The notes under the pieces: generated by a model
Databases searched by the model: none
What the model was told of the DNA's origin: nothing
The model's input: only the letters and a program-made list of their open reading frames with translations
Source: Mycosarcoma maydis
Taxonomy: Eukaryota > Basidiomycota > Ustilaginomycetes > Ustilaginales
DNA: 64,000 nucleotides
Direction: 5' to 3'
Assembly (NCBI RefSeq): GCF_000328475.2
Contig: NC_026479.1
Span: forward strand, 620,001-684,000
Shown: one piece after another, positions 27,910 to 38,200 of the stretch
Numbering within the stretch: the first letter of the stretch is position 1
Layout of the letters: each line of letters opens with the position of its first letter
Made by a program: the position numbers and the translations under genes

Positions 27910-30222
27910 CTACATCAAAAGCTGCTCGTGCGCCACTGCGTCGATCCAAGCCATCAGGAGAGTAGTGAGCATAAGGTGCCATCCTGATTCTCTTCGGGCG
28001 ACTTTGGCCGGGTCGAAATCGATCGTCTTTGAGCCGAGACCGGTCGACGGACCGCCAGACGAGAGCGCGTGGGATTCTGAGGCCGCCCTGCGGCCGTGCA
28101 ATGCGAGCTTACCCAGTCCCAGGCTTCCGTAAGTCAAATTTGAACCTGGCTTGGCGGCGTTAGCTCGAGTGGCGGTTGTTTGCACCTGATACCGCAGCTT
28201 TAGCGCTGCTGCCCACACGCGCAGGTTTTCCGTCCGGCGAAAAGTCCACCCCGGTCGATTACCTGTATTCTCCTCCACCCTGACCCGAGCTTCAACATCG
28301 TCGACATTCAAAGCGCCCTCACTCGCATCAGCTTTTCGACTGAACCGAGTCTGGAACGTGAGCATTGCAGCTTCCTGCGCCGACTTGGCGCGCGAAGTTT
28401 CTTTGTGCAGCAGTACCGCTTCTTCCGCTTCCAAATCGTGCATCTCACGCGACGAGATGTAGCCCCACGGCTTGTCAGATCGGCGCACCGCTTCGTTGAA
28501 AGCGCAGCACAGAAGATACCCGTCAGAAAGCAGCGCCAAAAGCGCTTCAATGTCATCTCGAGCCTCTTGCATTCGTTCGAGTCGCGACGTCGACCCGATC
28601 ACAGCTTCGCAGTGGTCGATCATGAAGCTTGACACTCGCTGAGCCGCACTGACACCCGGTTCGGTCCATATTGGTCCCGCTTTGGACGCAACATCGTCGT
28701 CGTTAGCGGCATCGATGTGGATCGAAGGAGCCGCATTCCCGCTCGAGTTCACGGTGCTCGTCAAGGCTTGCGCTTCTCGTGCGTGTTCCGTCCCCGTGCT
28801 CGAGCGCCGACGCATGTCTTGGCAAGAGATCATCAACGAAGACAACACAGAGCCGACAGTTTCCAAATACCTCAGCAGCATCTCTCGCTCTGCTGCAAAG
28901 TCCGACAGCACCAAGTCCGAACGGTACAGATAGCCTGTGCCTGGCGTGGCCGAACCCGTCGAGCTGGACTCGTCCGGATCACGGCTGATCGCAGCGGAAA
29001 GATATCCCGTCTCGTCGCTATTTACGTCAAGAATTTCGATGCGAGTCTTTTTTTCCATCTCTTGGAGCGCTGAGAGCATCTCGAGCGCAGCCTTTCGTAT
29101 GACTCCGAGAGGGTCCTCATCTGTATCGGCTCGTGAGCTCAAGGATCGTCCGCCGGGAGATGGCGCGCTCGTCAGCGGTGAACAGGGAGGCTCTCGTGAA
29201 AGGCTGTCATCCGGCGTCGCAATGTGGTGGAGAATTTCATTGCTTCTTGCCGGCACTGGCATTCCAGCTTGACCGGGACGAGAGACGCCACTGAAACTGG
29301 GTTGGCGCTTGAAGCGGTCTCTTCTGCTAGGCTCGTTCGGTAAGGTCATAGGTATCTTGGAGCGCTGAGGAAGAGCAAGAATGTAGCTGCGCACCGATCG
29401 AATCGCCTTGGTCGTGACATCAATGATTCTGACGAGATCTGTCGATGCCGATGAGTCAGGTTGCCGAGCAGCCTTTGACAGCGAGCCTTCGGAGAGGAGC
29501 TGCTTGATGGGCGCGACAGCTCGATTGGTTGCAATCCAGTCGGAAAGGTGCCATGCATCACAGAGACGGTCCAGATCGGCGACAAGCAATGCGCGGAGTG
29601 CATGTGTATCTGCTTCCAACGGCTTTGCGACTTCGAGGTACTTGGGTCGCGCAAAGCTACCTGCCTCTGGGCTAGGAGGCAGCAGCAAGTGCTCATCCTC
29701 TTCAAGAATCCCATTTGGCGTCAACTGCCCGTTTGCAGCTGTCGTTGGAGACTCGGACGTTGGAGACCCGGCAGTCGAGTTATCTGCGTTGGATAATACC
29801 ATCGCTTCGCCGGCAGGCCCGATCGCCAGTGTCATCGCCCCCTTGGTCAGCGGACGATTTCGATTCGCGATGCCTTGTTTCGTATACAGATGCTGAAGGT
29901 AACCAATACTGCCCAGAGCCATGATCGAGTCTCTCTTCGCCGCGCTGCGAGAGAAGGGCTGCTGGTTCGATTTGGCTGCCAGGCCGGCCGAAGGATAGAA
30001 GAGGACGGATCGCTTTTTGCGTAGCGTCTTGCCGTCAGCTGCAAGCACATCTCGATCCCCATCTGGCTCTTCTACAGGAAACGCGACTTGGGCTGAATTT
30101 GTCGACTGCTTCGACGAGAGCGTGTTCGAAGCGCTGTTTGTTGAGGTAGATGCAAATGTACACGTTGAGGCGCTGAAACCCTCTGACAGCGGTGGACAGT
30201 TCTCCTTGTCTGCTTCCGCCAT
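27910..30222 (-). CDS. conserved fungal protein with a calponin-homology-like C-terminal region
   Basis: This 770-aa, single-exon protein starts at ATG 30222 (MAEADKENCPPLSEG); an upstream TTG in frame is ignored. The N-terminal 130 residues are Ser-rich and disordered. A first helical block lies at about 215-300 (LVADLDRLCDAWHLSDWIATNRAV and VRSYILALP). A long Ser-rich linker follows, then a C-terminal block at about 530-690 with LLALLSDGYLLCCAFNEAV, KPWGYISSREMHDLE and GWTFRRTENLRVWAAALKLRY. That pattern (L..DG..LC...N, then PWG, then ENL..W..A) resembles a divergent calponin-homology domain, which would suggest actin or cytoskeletal binding. This is inference from motif shape, and I cannot name the family. 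Confidence 0.82.
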   Translation of the reverse strand: MAEADKENCPPLSEGFSASTCTFASTSTNSASNTLSSKQSTNSAQVAFPVEEPDGDRDVLAADGKTLRKKRSVLFYPSAGLAAKSNQQPFSRSAAKRDSIMALGSIGYLQHLYTKQGIANRNRPLTKGAMTLAIGPAGEAMVLSNADNSTAGSPTSESPTTAANGQLTPNGILEEDEHLLLPPSPEAGSFARPKYLEVAKPLEADTHALRALLVADLDRLCDAWHLSDWIATNRAVAPIKQLLSEGSLSKAARQPDSSASTDLVRIIDVTTKAIRSVRSYILALPQRSKIPMTLPNEPSRRDRFKRQPSFSGVSRPGQAGMPVPARSNEILHHIATPDDSLSREPPCSPLTSAPSPGGRSLSSRADTDEDPLGVIRKAALEMLSALQEMEKKTRIEILDVNSDETGYLSAAISRDPDESSSTGSATPGTGYLYRSDLVLSDFAAEREMLLRYLETVGSVLSSLMISCQDMRRRSSTGTEHAREAQALTSTVNSSGNAAPSIHIDAANDDDVASKAGPIWTEPGVSAAQRVSSFMIDHCEAVIGSTSRLERMQEARDDIEALLALLSDGYLLCCAFNEAVRRSDKPWGYISSREMHDLEAEEAVLLHKETSRAKSAQEAAMLTFQTRFSRKADASEGALNVDDVEARVRVEENTGNRPGWTFRRTENLRVWAAALKLRYQVQTTATRANAAKPGSNLTYGSLGLGKLALHGRRAASESHALSSGGPSTGLGSKTIDFDPAKVARRESGWHLMLTTLLMAWIDAVAHEQLLM

Positions 30223-31110
30223 CTTGAGCTTGTTGTCACGTCCAGACCCCAACGAGTCTTAGTCAAGTATGCCGTAGGACGTGCGTAAAGTTGGGGGCTA
30301 AAGCGGGTTTGATCGTCGTCAACTCAAGATAAAATGGTCAAAAGGAAGGCAATAGGCTCGGCCATCAACAAGCTGTGGGCAGTCTCAAGTCTTACTGAAG
30401 GGCCCTGACAGTCACGAGTCGTGAGTCGTGAGTGTGTCTCGGGCTCCACATCGGCACTCCCCACACCTCCTGCGTGGCTTGCATGCGGCACTCAACGTGC
30501 GCGCCTACAGGTGAGCAATGCACAGCATCAGCTTCAAACACTGCATTCCCGGATATCACATCTACACCCTTTTCGGCACCTCCGTCTCTTTGTTTGGGGT
30601 TGTTGATGCCTGAGAGAAATGATCCACGATGAGGCATGGAAAAAGGAGCGGAATAGCGTCGTGCTTGTGTGGCTTGGCGAGCGTGTGCCCTCTTCACGCT
30701 CGGGTTTCCTGAACTCATGACTGCATGGCGCTTGAATCGGGCCGCCCGAACCACGAATTGCACAAAGAAAAGAACAACAAGAACAACACACACGCAGGTC
30801 AGGGTCTAAGTTAAACCAACTCCTGTAATGTATCGTGCGCAGCTGTGGTCCAAAATCGCTGGCCCACAGTTTCCAATCGCCTCCACATCTTTTGATAGCA
30901 GCATGTAATCTGTGAATGTGAAGCCCAGCCAAGACCCCTTTCGCACGCTGGCTCATCTCTCGGCTCGTCCACGATTTGCAAACGAGACCACGACAGAGTC
31001 TCGAAGGCGCTCACTTTCGAGACTTGCCTCTGCTCGACACACTCCGATCAACCTCTGAGCGATGTGTAAAGCAAGGCTGCTTGCGTAAATATATATAGAA
31101 TTACAGAAGC
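30223..31110. other. intergenic, upstream of the CH-like gene and downstream of RSC7
   Basis: No gene is supported. One compact motif cluster (GTCACGAGTCGTGAGTCGTGAG) lies at 30410-30431, about 190 bp upstream of the CH-like gene start. The rest holds nothing recognisable; 30800-31110 is likely RSC7 3' UTR. Confidence 0.55.
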
Positions 31111-33315
31111 TCATGAGGATGTCATCGATTTCGATGCTGCGTTATCGCCTGCCGGAACAGTGACGTGTCCTGGCAGTCCAGCTGGTGGCAGGCACTCCAC
31201 CGAAACGCTCGCAACGCCCCATGCTCCGGACCCCAGCTTATCGCCTCCCAACAGCGGTCGTTGGTCTCCCCTTGCTTGCGCCTGATCATCAATGTACGCT
31301 GGTCGTTGAGCGAGCTTGGCGAATGCAGCTTGAGTGGGCTGTGTCAACACACTGAAGTGCGGAAGATGCGTATTTGGTTCGTAGACTCCGATGGGTGGGC
31401 CTCGACGACGTTGAGCATCGAGACTCTCCTGCAGCAACGCTTTGCGTCTCTTGCTTTCCTGCTCTTGATCTTCCTCAGTGGCAGTAGGTAGCTTCTGCCG
31501 CTCCCAGGGAGGGAGGTCGTGGAGTGCTTCCGGATCATCTTCAGGCTCGGCTTCGCCATCGGCAACCTCATCCTTGACCTCTTCCGCAGCGAACTTGTCA
31601 TCGATATCAATGTACCGGTTGAAGCGCGGGAAGGCCGAGAGTCGATCTCTGCGTGTCTCGATGAGCTCGATGTTCATGCCGCGAACGCTGCGTGCCATCT
31701 CGAGCATCCAGTTCTCTTCAGTGATGTCCATACGTTGCAACGCTGCTTTGCGCGACTGCCAGTTACCAGCCCGCACCCACGGCGCTTGACCCGCATCACC
31801 AAATTGAGTCACAACCGGGTCCCCCTGCGGATCAATGGTGGTATAGCTGAACGTGTCCGCCTTCTTCTTGGGACGTTCGCGCTCTCGCTCCGCCTCTCGG
31901 CGCTTTTCCTGCTCTTCGGTCGACATGCCTCCGACTGTCTTGCCTTCTTTGACACCTGATGCGCGTGCCGCGGCTTCGTAGTAGTCGTCGATGACCGCCT
32001 TTCCTCCGCTCAGGAAGCGAGCCCCGTGCAATTTGTACACATTTCTAGCCGGCACCATCGTCACGTTGCGCGTCTTGAGCTGTCCGCTCAGACGACCATC
32101 ATCAATAAGCTTTTCCTTCTCGCCTTGTGTCAGCTCGATCTTGAAGATCTGCGGATTACGTCGAAAAAAGTAGAGCGAGTCTCGATACCCGGCTGACCGC
32201 GCTGCATCGATAGCCAGCATGTAGACCTTTTCCGGATCGGCACGTTCGTCCGAGGTGAAGTTGTATGCCTTGTATTGTCGACCACCTTGCAGCCGTCCCT
32301 TTTCGTCGACCTTCTTGTCGCCCTCAGGGTCGGACGGTAGAATCACTTCTTCTTCGTCGGCTTCAAGACGGTACTTTGTACCTTTGATAGTGATGATCTT
32401 GTGTCCTTCTTCATCGACTCCCTCCTCATCGTCACCATCGCCATCGCCATCGCCGTCAGCATCAGCATCAGCATCAGCATCAGCATCAGCATCAGCATCG
32501 GCATCAGCATCAGCATCGGCATCAGCATCAGCATCAGCATCAGCATCAGCATCAGCATCAGCATCAGCATCGGCATCGACGTCAGCATCAGCATCAGCAT
32601 CGTCATCGGCAACAGCATCTTCTTCCGCATCATCATCTCGTTGGTCTTGACCGCCCCCTTCTTCGGCATTGATGTCATGACCATCACCGTCTTCGTCCTG
32701 CTCCGCGTCGGCGTCAGGTTGCTCAGATGGGTCTGCGTCGCCGTCTTCGCCGTCCACTGGCGTTGCTCTCGCGCGTCTGACATCCCTTCTGCCAACAATG
32801 GATACTCTAGATGCTTTCCTTGGGCTTCGTTTGGACCTAGACGCAGCTACAGAAGGCGTCTGTGGCACGGGGGTAGTTGAAGATTTGACGCGGGAGCGCG
32901 CCGAACGACTGCGTGGCATCGAAGACGAGTCGACTTGAGCGCTGTCTAAGCCTCCGCCATCGCCTTGTGCATGAGAAGAGGTGTTGGCGTCCTCGTTAAC
33001 TTCTGGCTGTTCCGGCTTCGTTGACTGGCGTCGCGAACGGCGTGATGGAGTGGCACGGGTCGATGAGGGGTCCGCTCCGAACGCCTCTTCGTGTGACCTT
33101 GTCCTGGAGAGTCGGATGCCCCTGGAACGCAATGTTGCAGGCGTTCGTGAGATTTCCGCGGAAGCCATCTCTTCGTCCGGTAGCTCCGTCCCCAGCTGTT
33201 TGTGCTCGGCTGCTAGGGTTTGTGCTTGGGAAGCATCTGTGCTTGCGGTTGGGTTGGTTGATATATCGTCAGCCGTTTTGCGCACCTTCAAGGTGATACC
33301 CTTCGTTCTAGCCAT
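31111..33315 (-). CDS. RSC7: RSC7/Swp82-family chromatin-remodelling subunit
   Basis: This is a 734-aa subunit of RSC/SWI-SNF-type remodelling complexes in the nucleus. The ATG at 33315 begins [13 protein letters not shown]. Residues 1-190 are basic and Ser-rich. An acidic stretch follows, with a striking (Asp-Ala)n repeat at about 239-287. The family domain spans about 305-460: [58 protein letters not shown] and [20 protein letters not shown], then [25 protein letters not shown]. This matches the RSC7/Npl6-Swp82 pattern. A Glu/Arg-rich region and a C-terminus with [10 protein letters not shown] and [18 protein letters not shown] follow. Which complex it joins cannot be told from the sequence. 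Confidence 0.93.
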   Translation of the reverse strand: MARTKGITLKVRKTADDISTNPTASTDASQAQTLAAEHKQLGTELPDEEMASAEISRTPATLRSRGIRLSRTRSHEEAFGADPSSTRATPSRRSRRQSTKPEQPEVNEDANTSSHAQGDGGGLDSAQVDSSSMPRSRSARSRVKSSTTPVPQTPSVAASRSKRSPRKASRVSIVGRRDVRRARATPVDGEDGDADPSEQPDADAEQDEDGDGHDINAEEGGGQDQRDDDAEEDAVADDDADADADVDADADADADADADADADADADADADADADADADADADADADGDGDGDGDDEEGVDEEGHKIITIKGTKYRLEADEEEVILPSDPEGDKKVDEKGRLQGGRQYKAYNFTSDERADPEKVYMLAIDAARSAGYRDSLYFFRRNPQIFKIELTQGEKEKLIDDGRLSGQLKTRNVTMVPARNVYKLHGARFLSGGKAVIDDYYEAAARASGVKEGKTVGGMSTEEQEKRREAERERERPKKKADTFSYTTIDPQGDPVVTQFGDAGQAPWVRAGNWQSRKAALQRMDITEENWMLEMARSVRGMNIELIETRRDRLSAFPRFNRYIDIDDKFAAEEVKDEVADGEAEPEDDPEALHDLPPWERQKLPTATEEDQEQESKRRKALLQESLDAQRRRGPPIGVYEPNTHLPHFSVLTQPTQAAFAKLAQRPAYIDDQAQARGDQRPLLGGDKLGSGAWGVASVSVECLPPAGLPGHVTVPAGDNAASKSMTSS
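32431..32620. repeat. hexamer minisatellite encoding the Asp-Ala repeat
   Basis: Nearly 190 bp of CATCAG/CATCGG/CATCGC units lie within RSC7. Read on the coding strand they give alternating Asp and Ala, plus Asp-Gly at one end. Such arrays slip and vary in length between strains. Confidence 0.9.
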
Positions 33316-34052
33316 TTTGTCGAGACTGTGCAGTCAACAGTGGTCGCAGCAAGAACGACCGATTAGTTGAGAGATGGCTTGATGAGAAGAGCAGTTTTCG
33401 AGTGGTGGAATACGTAGACACAAGCTCCCAAACCCTGAAGTGCTTTTCGTGACAAGAAGCCGTGCAGACTCAACGCGAAAGTCTGCATACAGCACTCTTT
33501 CTAACCGCGTTGGATCGGACCCGATCCCCCTTAATATTAACAGACACCCAAGATTCACGTTTCAATTTAGATTTTTCTTCCCCTCGATGAATATCAATAA
33601 ACGTGAAAGCTGGAGGCAAAAAAGACGTTCCGAAGCGTGGAACGTCGATTCGTGTTTGCATCGGACTCGAAGGTATCACGGGACCTTGCCCCGTGGGAGT
33701 AACAAGTTGTTCGCGTCTTTTGTTCACCTACAACGCTTCTTACTGCGTCGAATTGTAACCATAGTTCCGATACACCATGTGACATCTCAATTGAATGTGA
33801 TCAGCCAAGCATCAAAGGATTCGAGGTGGGAGAAAGCATCTTTCGAAGAGGAGCAGGGATGACGAAGCCATAGGATCTTCACGAGCTCAGTGTCCGCAAG
33901 ACCTCGTGCAAGAACTAAAGCAAGACAAAAACATCGTCATTGTAATAGAGAACCCAGATGCGTGCTAGATTTCGTTTAACCCAGCCACAAGCTTGAGCCA
34001 TGGTCCAGGAGTAACGCGAGCCTGCTCATAATCTCTCGGCGAAGTCGAACGT
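33316..34052. other. intergenic, upstream of RSC7
   Basis: No gene is supported in these 737 bp. An ATTCACGTTT word near 33551 is a weak version of the intergenic motif. Open frames here are short and domain-free. The part next to 34052 is probably the 3' UTR of the YjbQ-family gene. Confidence 0.5.
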
Positions 34053-34872
34053 TCATGGCAAGATGGTTGCCACGATCTTCCTTCTGTGTGACAGCTTCCT
34101 AAACTCGCATAGCGTGATGCCTTGCCAGGTTCCGAGATTCAGACGACCGTCAGTGATGGGAATGGTGACGGAAGGACCGATAAGACTGGTCTTTGTGTGG
34201 GAAACAGAATCATCTGGGCCTTCGTCGGTATGTTTCCATGGAAGCGATTCCGGCACTACACGGTCGAGAGCCTGTATTGACGCAGTAACATAAGCAGAAA
34301 AGCAGAGTCAAGTGACAAGGGATGAAGGCTTAAGTCAATGAACACGCCTAAAATCAGCGGCAGATTGCGGCAACACCTACCATATCCATATCCGTTCGGA
34401 CGTCACGATCGAAATTTTCGTTCAGAGTAAGCGCTGCCGAGGTATGCTGGATGAACAGTGTAAGAATTCCGACCTTGACGCCCTTGAGACCTTCCTCGAG
34501 GTGTGGCATCACCTCATTGGTGATGAGGTGACAGCCCTTGCTGCGGGAACTAAGAGTGAATTGCTTTTGCCACGGCATTGTTCTTGGGAAGGCAACGGAC
34601 GCTGTTGCAGTGCTCGGATTCGATGCGCAATCGCAAACTTGAGTTTTTCGAGCGTAAAGAAAGTGGAAGATGCCTGGAATCGGAAGGAGCCAGTATAGGA
34701 TGGCAAGTGCCAGAACAAGGAGAGTCACCCAAGTAGGATCGGCGTATCGACCGGCTCTGTGCTCCGCTTTGAGTCTTCGACGTGCCTCTCGCTTATCAAT
34801 CGGCGCGTGGGGAGAGGTAGAGTAAAGTGTTTCTGGTACCAAAGGCGGTGATGGTGGATAGCTAGAAGACAT
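34053..34872 (-). CDS. YjbQ/UPF0047-family protein with an N-terminal membrane anchor (two exons)
   Basis: The coding sequence is the join of 34381-34872 (exon 1) and 34053-34271 (exon 2) on the minus strand, 236 aa. Residues about 99-236 are a complete YjbQ domain: [35 protein letters not shown], then across the splice [43 protein letters not shown] and a final RKIVATILP. Bacterial members are reported as thiamine-phosphate synthase-like or of uncertain role, and fungal ones are uncharacterised as far as I know. The oddity is an extra N-terminus with a basic segment ([16 protein letters not shown]) followed by a strong hydrophobic segment at 47-73, predicting a single-pass membrane protein. 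Family members are normally soluble and about 140 aa. An internal ATG (Met99) could give a soluble form. Confidence 0.88.
34272..34380 (-). other. intron in the YjbQ-family gene
   Basis: This 109-nt intron has GTAGGT at the donor and AATACAG at the acceptor, phase 0. Splicing joins the two halves of the conserved YjbQ domain (DMDM to ALDRVVPE). Without it the protein would stop after six further codons. Confidence 0.93.
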
Positions 34873-34958
34873 CGAGATGGAGGTTGATAGCACAACGGTG
34901 TTTCAATGCAGAACTCGCACGGTCAGCTAGATTAACGCACACACTCACAACTGGTCTT

Positions 34959-34966
34959 TGACGTCA
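34959..34966. promoter_or_regulatory. CRE-like palindrome TGACGTCA
   Basis: This is a perfect 8-bp palindrome, the consensus bound by ATF/CREB-type bZIP factors, about 87 bp upstream of the YjbQ-family ATG. Position and perfect match make it a reasonable candidate site, but no function is shown. Confidence 0.4.
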
Positions 34967-34970
34967 TCCC

Positions 34971-34987
34971 CCACAGGATTCCTGTGG
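34971..34987. repeat. short perfect inverted repeat
   Basis: CCACAGGA-T-TCCTGTGG is an 8-bp inverted repeat with a one-base centre, five bases from the CRE-like site. It could be a dimeric factor site; it is too short a loop for a stable hairpin. Confidence 0.5.
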
Positions 34988-35008
34988 AATTTAACACGTC
35001 ACTGCTCA

Positions 35009-35086
35009 GTCACGAGTCGTGAGTTTATGATTCAGTCGTCAGAATTCGTGATTCGTGATCCCCGATCCTCAATCAGGAATCGTGAT
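35009..35086. repeat. cluster of (A)TTCGTGATT / GTCACGAGTCGTGAG motifs
   Basis: Five or so forward and reverse copies of the intergenic motif occur in under 80 bp, including TTCGTGATTCGTGAT and AATCGTGATG. It lies upstream of the YjbQ-family gene. Confidence 0.6.
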
Positions 35087-35259
35087 GTACTTGGACTGTG
35101 TTGTACTGTATGCATCTCATCACGCGGTCATACTGACTTGCACGTCACATCAGAGCACGCACACGGCGGCTTGAACCGCAATCGTGGTATAATTTAGAAG
35201 CATACGCGGCGCAGTCTCCAGGTGCTGATCGAAGGAGCCGGCGCTGTACGATTGAGCGT

Positions 35260-38200
35260 TCAGCTCATGATCAATAAAGACTGTTGCTGCTGCTGACCTT
35301 CGCTTGGACCATGTTCGTACTTGATCTGACCATCCGTACCCGCTTCATTCTCGACCCAGCTCTCATGGATCGGCTCAGGGATGCCTTCCATGTTGTCGTC
35401 CACGGTTCGATGAGCAAGACTACGCCCTTCGAGGCCGAGAAGCTTGTCCGCTTGACTCTGGTTGTACAACGAGCTGTTTCGCTTGTTGCGCTTAGCATTC
35501 TCCTCGAGTGCGTCATCCGCGAGATCGACAGGGGCCACTTCCTCCTCGATACGCTTGGGCGCGGGTTCACCATTGGCATCGGTCTCGAAGACCGCGTCAA
35601 ACTCGGTAAGGAACAGAGCAAAGATACCTGCGCCGATGGCGAGCGTTGGACTAAACACAATGCCGACATTTCGCATCGTCATCTTATTGACGTCGGAATG
35701 CTCGATGATTTTGATGAGATGGCTGCACAGGGTGCGAAGCAGCGAATAGTTGGCCAGGGGCAGCTGCGAGACGAGATGCCCTAGCTCATTGACACGCTCC
35801 ACCCGATCCTGAAGCTCGTTGATACGCATAAAGTCCATGTGCAGCTCGCGGGTCAGGACGCTGGTAGGAAGTTCTCGCAAGAACGTCTTGAGCAAGCCAG
35901 CGATGGCATGAGGGTCGTAATACTCGTTCTCAGCGAGCAGATCGACGTCGCCCTCCATGTTGAATCGATCCTTGAGCGTCTTGATGACGGCAGAAGAGCC
36001 GGAAAGACGGTAAATACCCTCTTCCATGAACGCGTTTCGCTTTTCCAGATATTCGATGCAGCGGTAGACAACAGACGGAAGAGCCAAGCCTTCGTGGATG
36101 CTGGAGATCGCAATCGACTCTGCTAGTGGTACTCCGAATACGGGCCTTGGCTCTCTGTTCTGCTTGTCATGGCCTCCAAAGGCTCGGAAGCCTTGCCAGA
36201 ATCGCTTTTTGTCGTCCTTCTTATTGTCAGACGAGACGTCATCCTTAGCACCAAACTTGTAGCCTGCGGGGATGGGTGCGCCATTGATCGGGCCGCTAAT
36301 GGATGCCTTTGCACGTCCGATCGATTCGCTGCGTGGGCCAGGCGAACCTGGGGCATCTTGCAAATCCATGTTTCGGTTGCCTGGGGGTGATCGCGGCTCG
36401 TTGAAGCTGCGGTAGGATGTGGATTGTGTCAAGGAAGTAGCCGCAGCCGGTGTAGCCTGCTTACCGATGGCCGTCGAGTCCAGGCTATTCAAGCGCAGTG
36501 AGGGATTCCTGCTCGAGTCCTGGCCAGGAGGAGCGCCGCGATCACCATCATTAGCGAAATGACGCGACTCAGCGGATGGACTAAAGGTACCATCGGGCAG
36601 ACGACCACTGTATCCACCATCTCTGCTCGGTGTGATAGGTGTCTGAGACAAAGACATTTTGTTCATCGATGAAGTAGGAGACGTGGGCGTTTCGTCGGCT
36701 TCATCGTCTTCGAGTTCAGCAATGGCACGCACCAACACGTCGACCCAGTCGTCTCGCTCCTCGTCACTTTCGGCGCAGAGGACATGTCGAGCTATGTGTG
36801 CTGGCTCTTCATGGCTTGCGTCGCGCTTTTCGAGGATAAGGAAAGCATGGCGGTAGGCATTCTCGTCCTGCTCGCTGGTGGAGGCGCTCTTCTGCTGGCG
36901 GCCGATCTGAGCTTCTCTAATGTTGATACTTCCAATTTGGGCTCCTCCACGGGTCTCGAAGTAGCTGAGGCACGAGTTGCGCAGCACGTAGAAGCGAGTG
37001 ACCCATCTGCCTAGATTCTGGCCCTTTTTGGTGAGGAAGCCTTCCTTACTGTTGGAGGTTGGGTTACGAACACGATTGGGCACAACATCAGTGCAGAGGA
37101 AAGTGCAGACTTCATCCTTGTCGGGCAGCTCGAGCACCATTAGACTCTGAAGGTAGATCTCGAGGAGCGCCTTGCGCTGATCCACCTTGGCAGGCGCGTG
37201 GTCCTTGAAAAGTGCCTTGTCGGGCAGAGGGGCAAGGCGTTGAGCCGCCTTTTTGCCAACCTTGCTGCGAAGCTTGGCGTCCAGGCCAACAATGTCGCTG
37301 TAGCTCTTTTCGATGGTCCACGACGTAGGTGGCGCGGGTTCACCCGAAGACAAGCTGTTGAGGCCCCACGAGGCAGGAGGGTGCAGAATGTCGACAGTGA
37401 TGAGGAACGAGATGGAATCTTTGGCACGATCGAGCGCACGGTAGTTGGTGCCTTGGATCTTGACACTAGCGACACGCAAGAGTGACGAGTCGAGTCGAGG
37501 AGCGAGCACGCGCTTCTTGGCATCATCCTTGGATTTGCGCGAGCCGAGACCACGCGAGAGACGATCATCGGATACCACCTTGGGGACAAGCGATCGAGCG
37601 CTGGACGAGGGAATCATCATGGGAGTCACTTCGGCACGATTGCGATTGGGACCGGATGCCAGCAGCGACCTCTCTTGCTCTGCGCTTCTGTCACGGCGAG
37701 ATCGGTGTGGAGAGGCTGCAACGCCAGAGGGCAATGGCTGAGACTGGGTCGTGCGAAGCGTATCTTGGGCAGAAGTGTGCCTAGTCGTGCCGGTTGGGTG
37801 AATTCCATCGTCGGTGCCCGAGGCTGAGCTGCGGTCAATGGCTTCGAAGTCCTCTTGGCTGGCTGCAGAATCCGTGGGGTCATCAGTGCCTTGGCTGGGT
37901 CGAACGAGCGACAAGGACTGGGCTTGCGCTTGTGCAGCCGCACGCTGCTGCATTATGGAAGCTTGAGAGCCATTCTCGACGCCACGATCGGCGGTGAGAT
38001 CAACTGGCTGCGGGTTACGCGAAGGACCCTGATCAATGCTGGTGATAGGGCTGTCCGAGACGTGACTAGAGCCATTGGTCGAGGGGTGGGTGGGATTCTG
38101 CTCGTAGATGCCAGCGGCTGATCCGATGGAAGGATGAACTGACTGTGTAGAAGTAGCCGGGCCAAGGCGCTGGTCGAGATCGGAACGAGAATTTTGTCGA

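Larger units (their letters stand above)
34873..35259. other. intergenic, promoter of the YjbQ-family gene
   Basis: No gene is seen. The stretch carries a CRE-like TGACGTCA (34959-34966), a 17-bp inverted repeat (34971-34987) and an ATTCGTGATT motif cluster (35009-35086). The right end is the 3' flank of the RhoGAP gene. Confidence 0.6.

Noticed and set aside
32401..32880. Frames with long Ser-Ile or Met-Leu repeats opposite RSC7
   Set aside because: They are other-frame readings of the Asp-Ala minisatellite.
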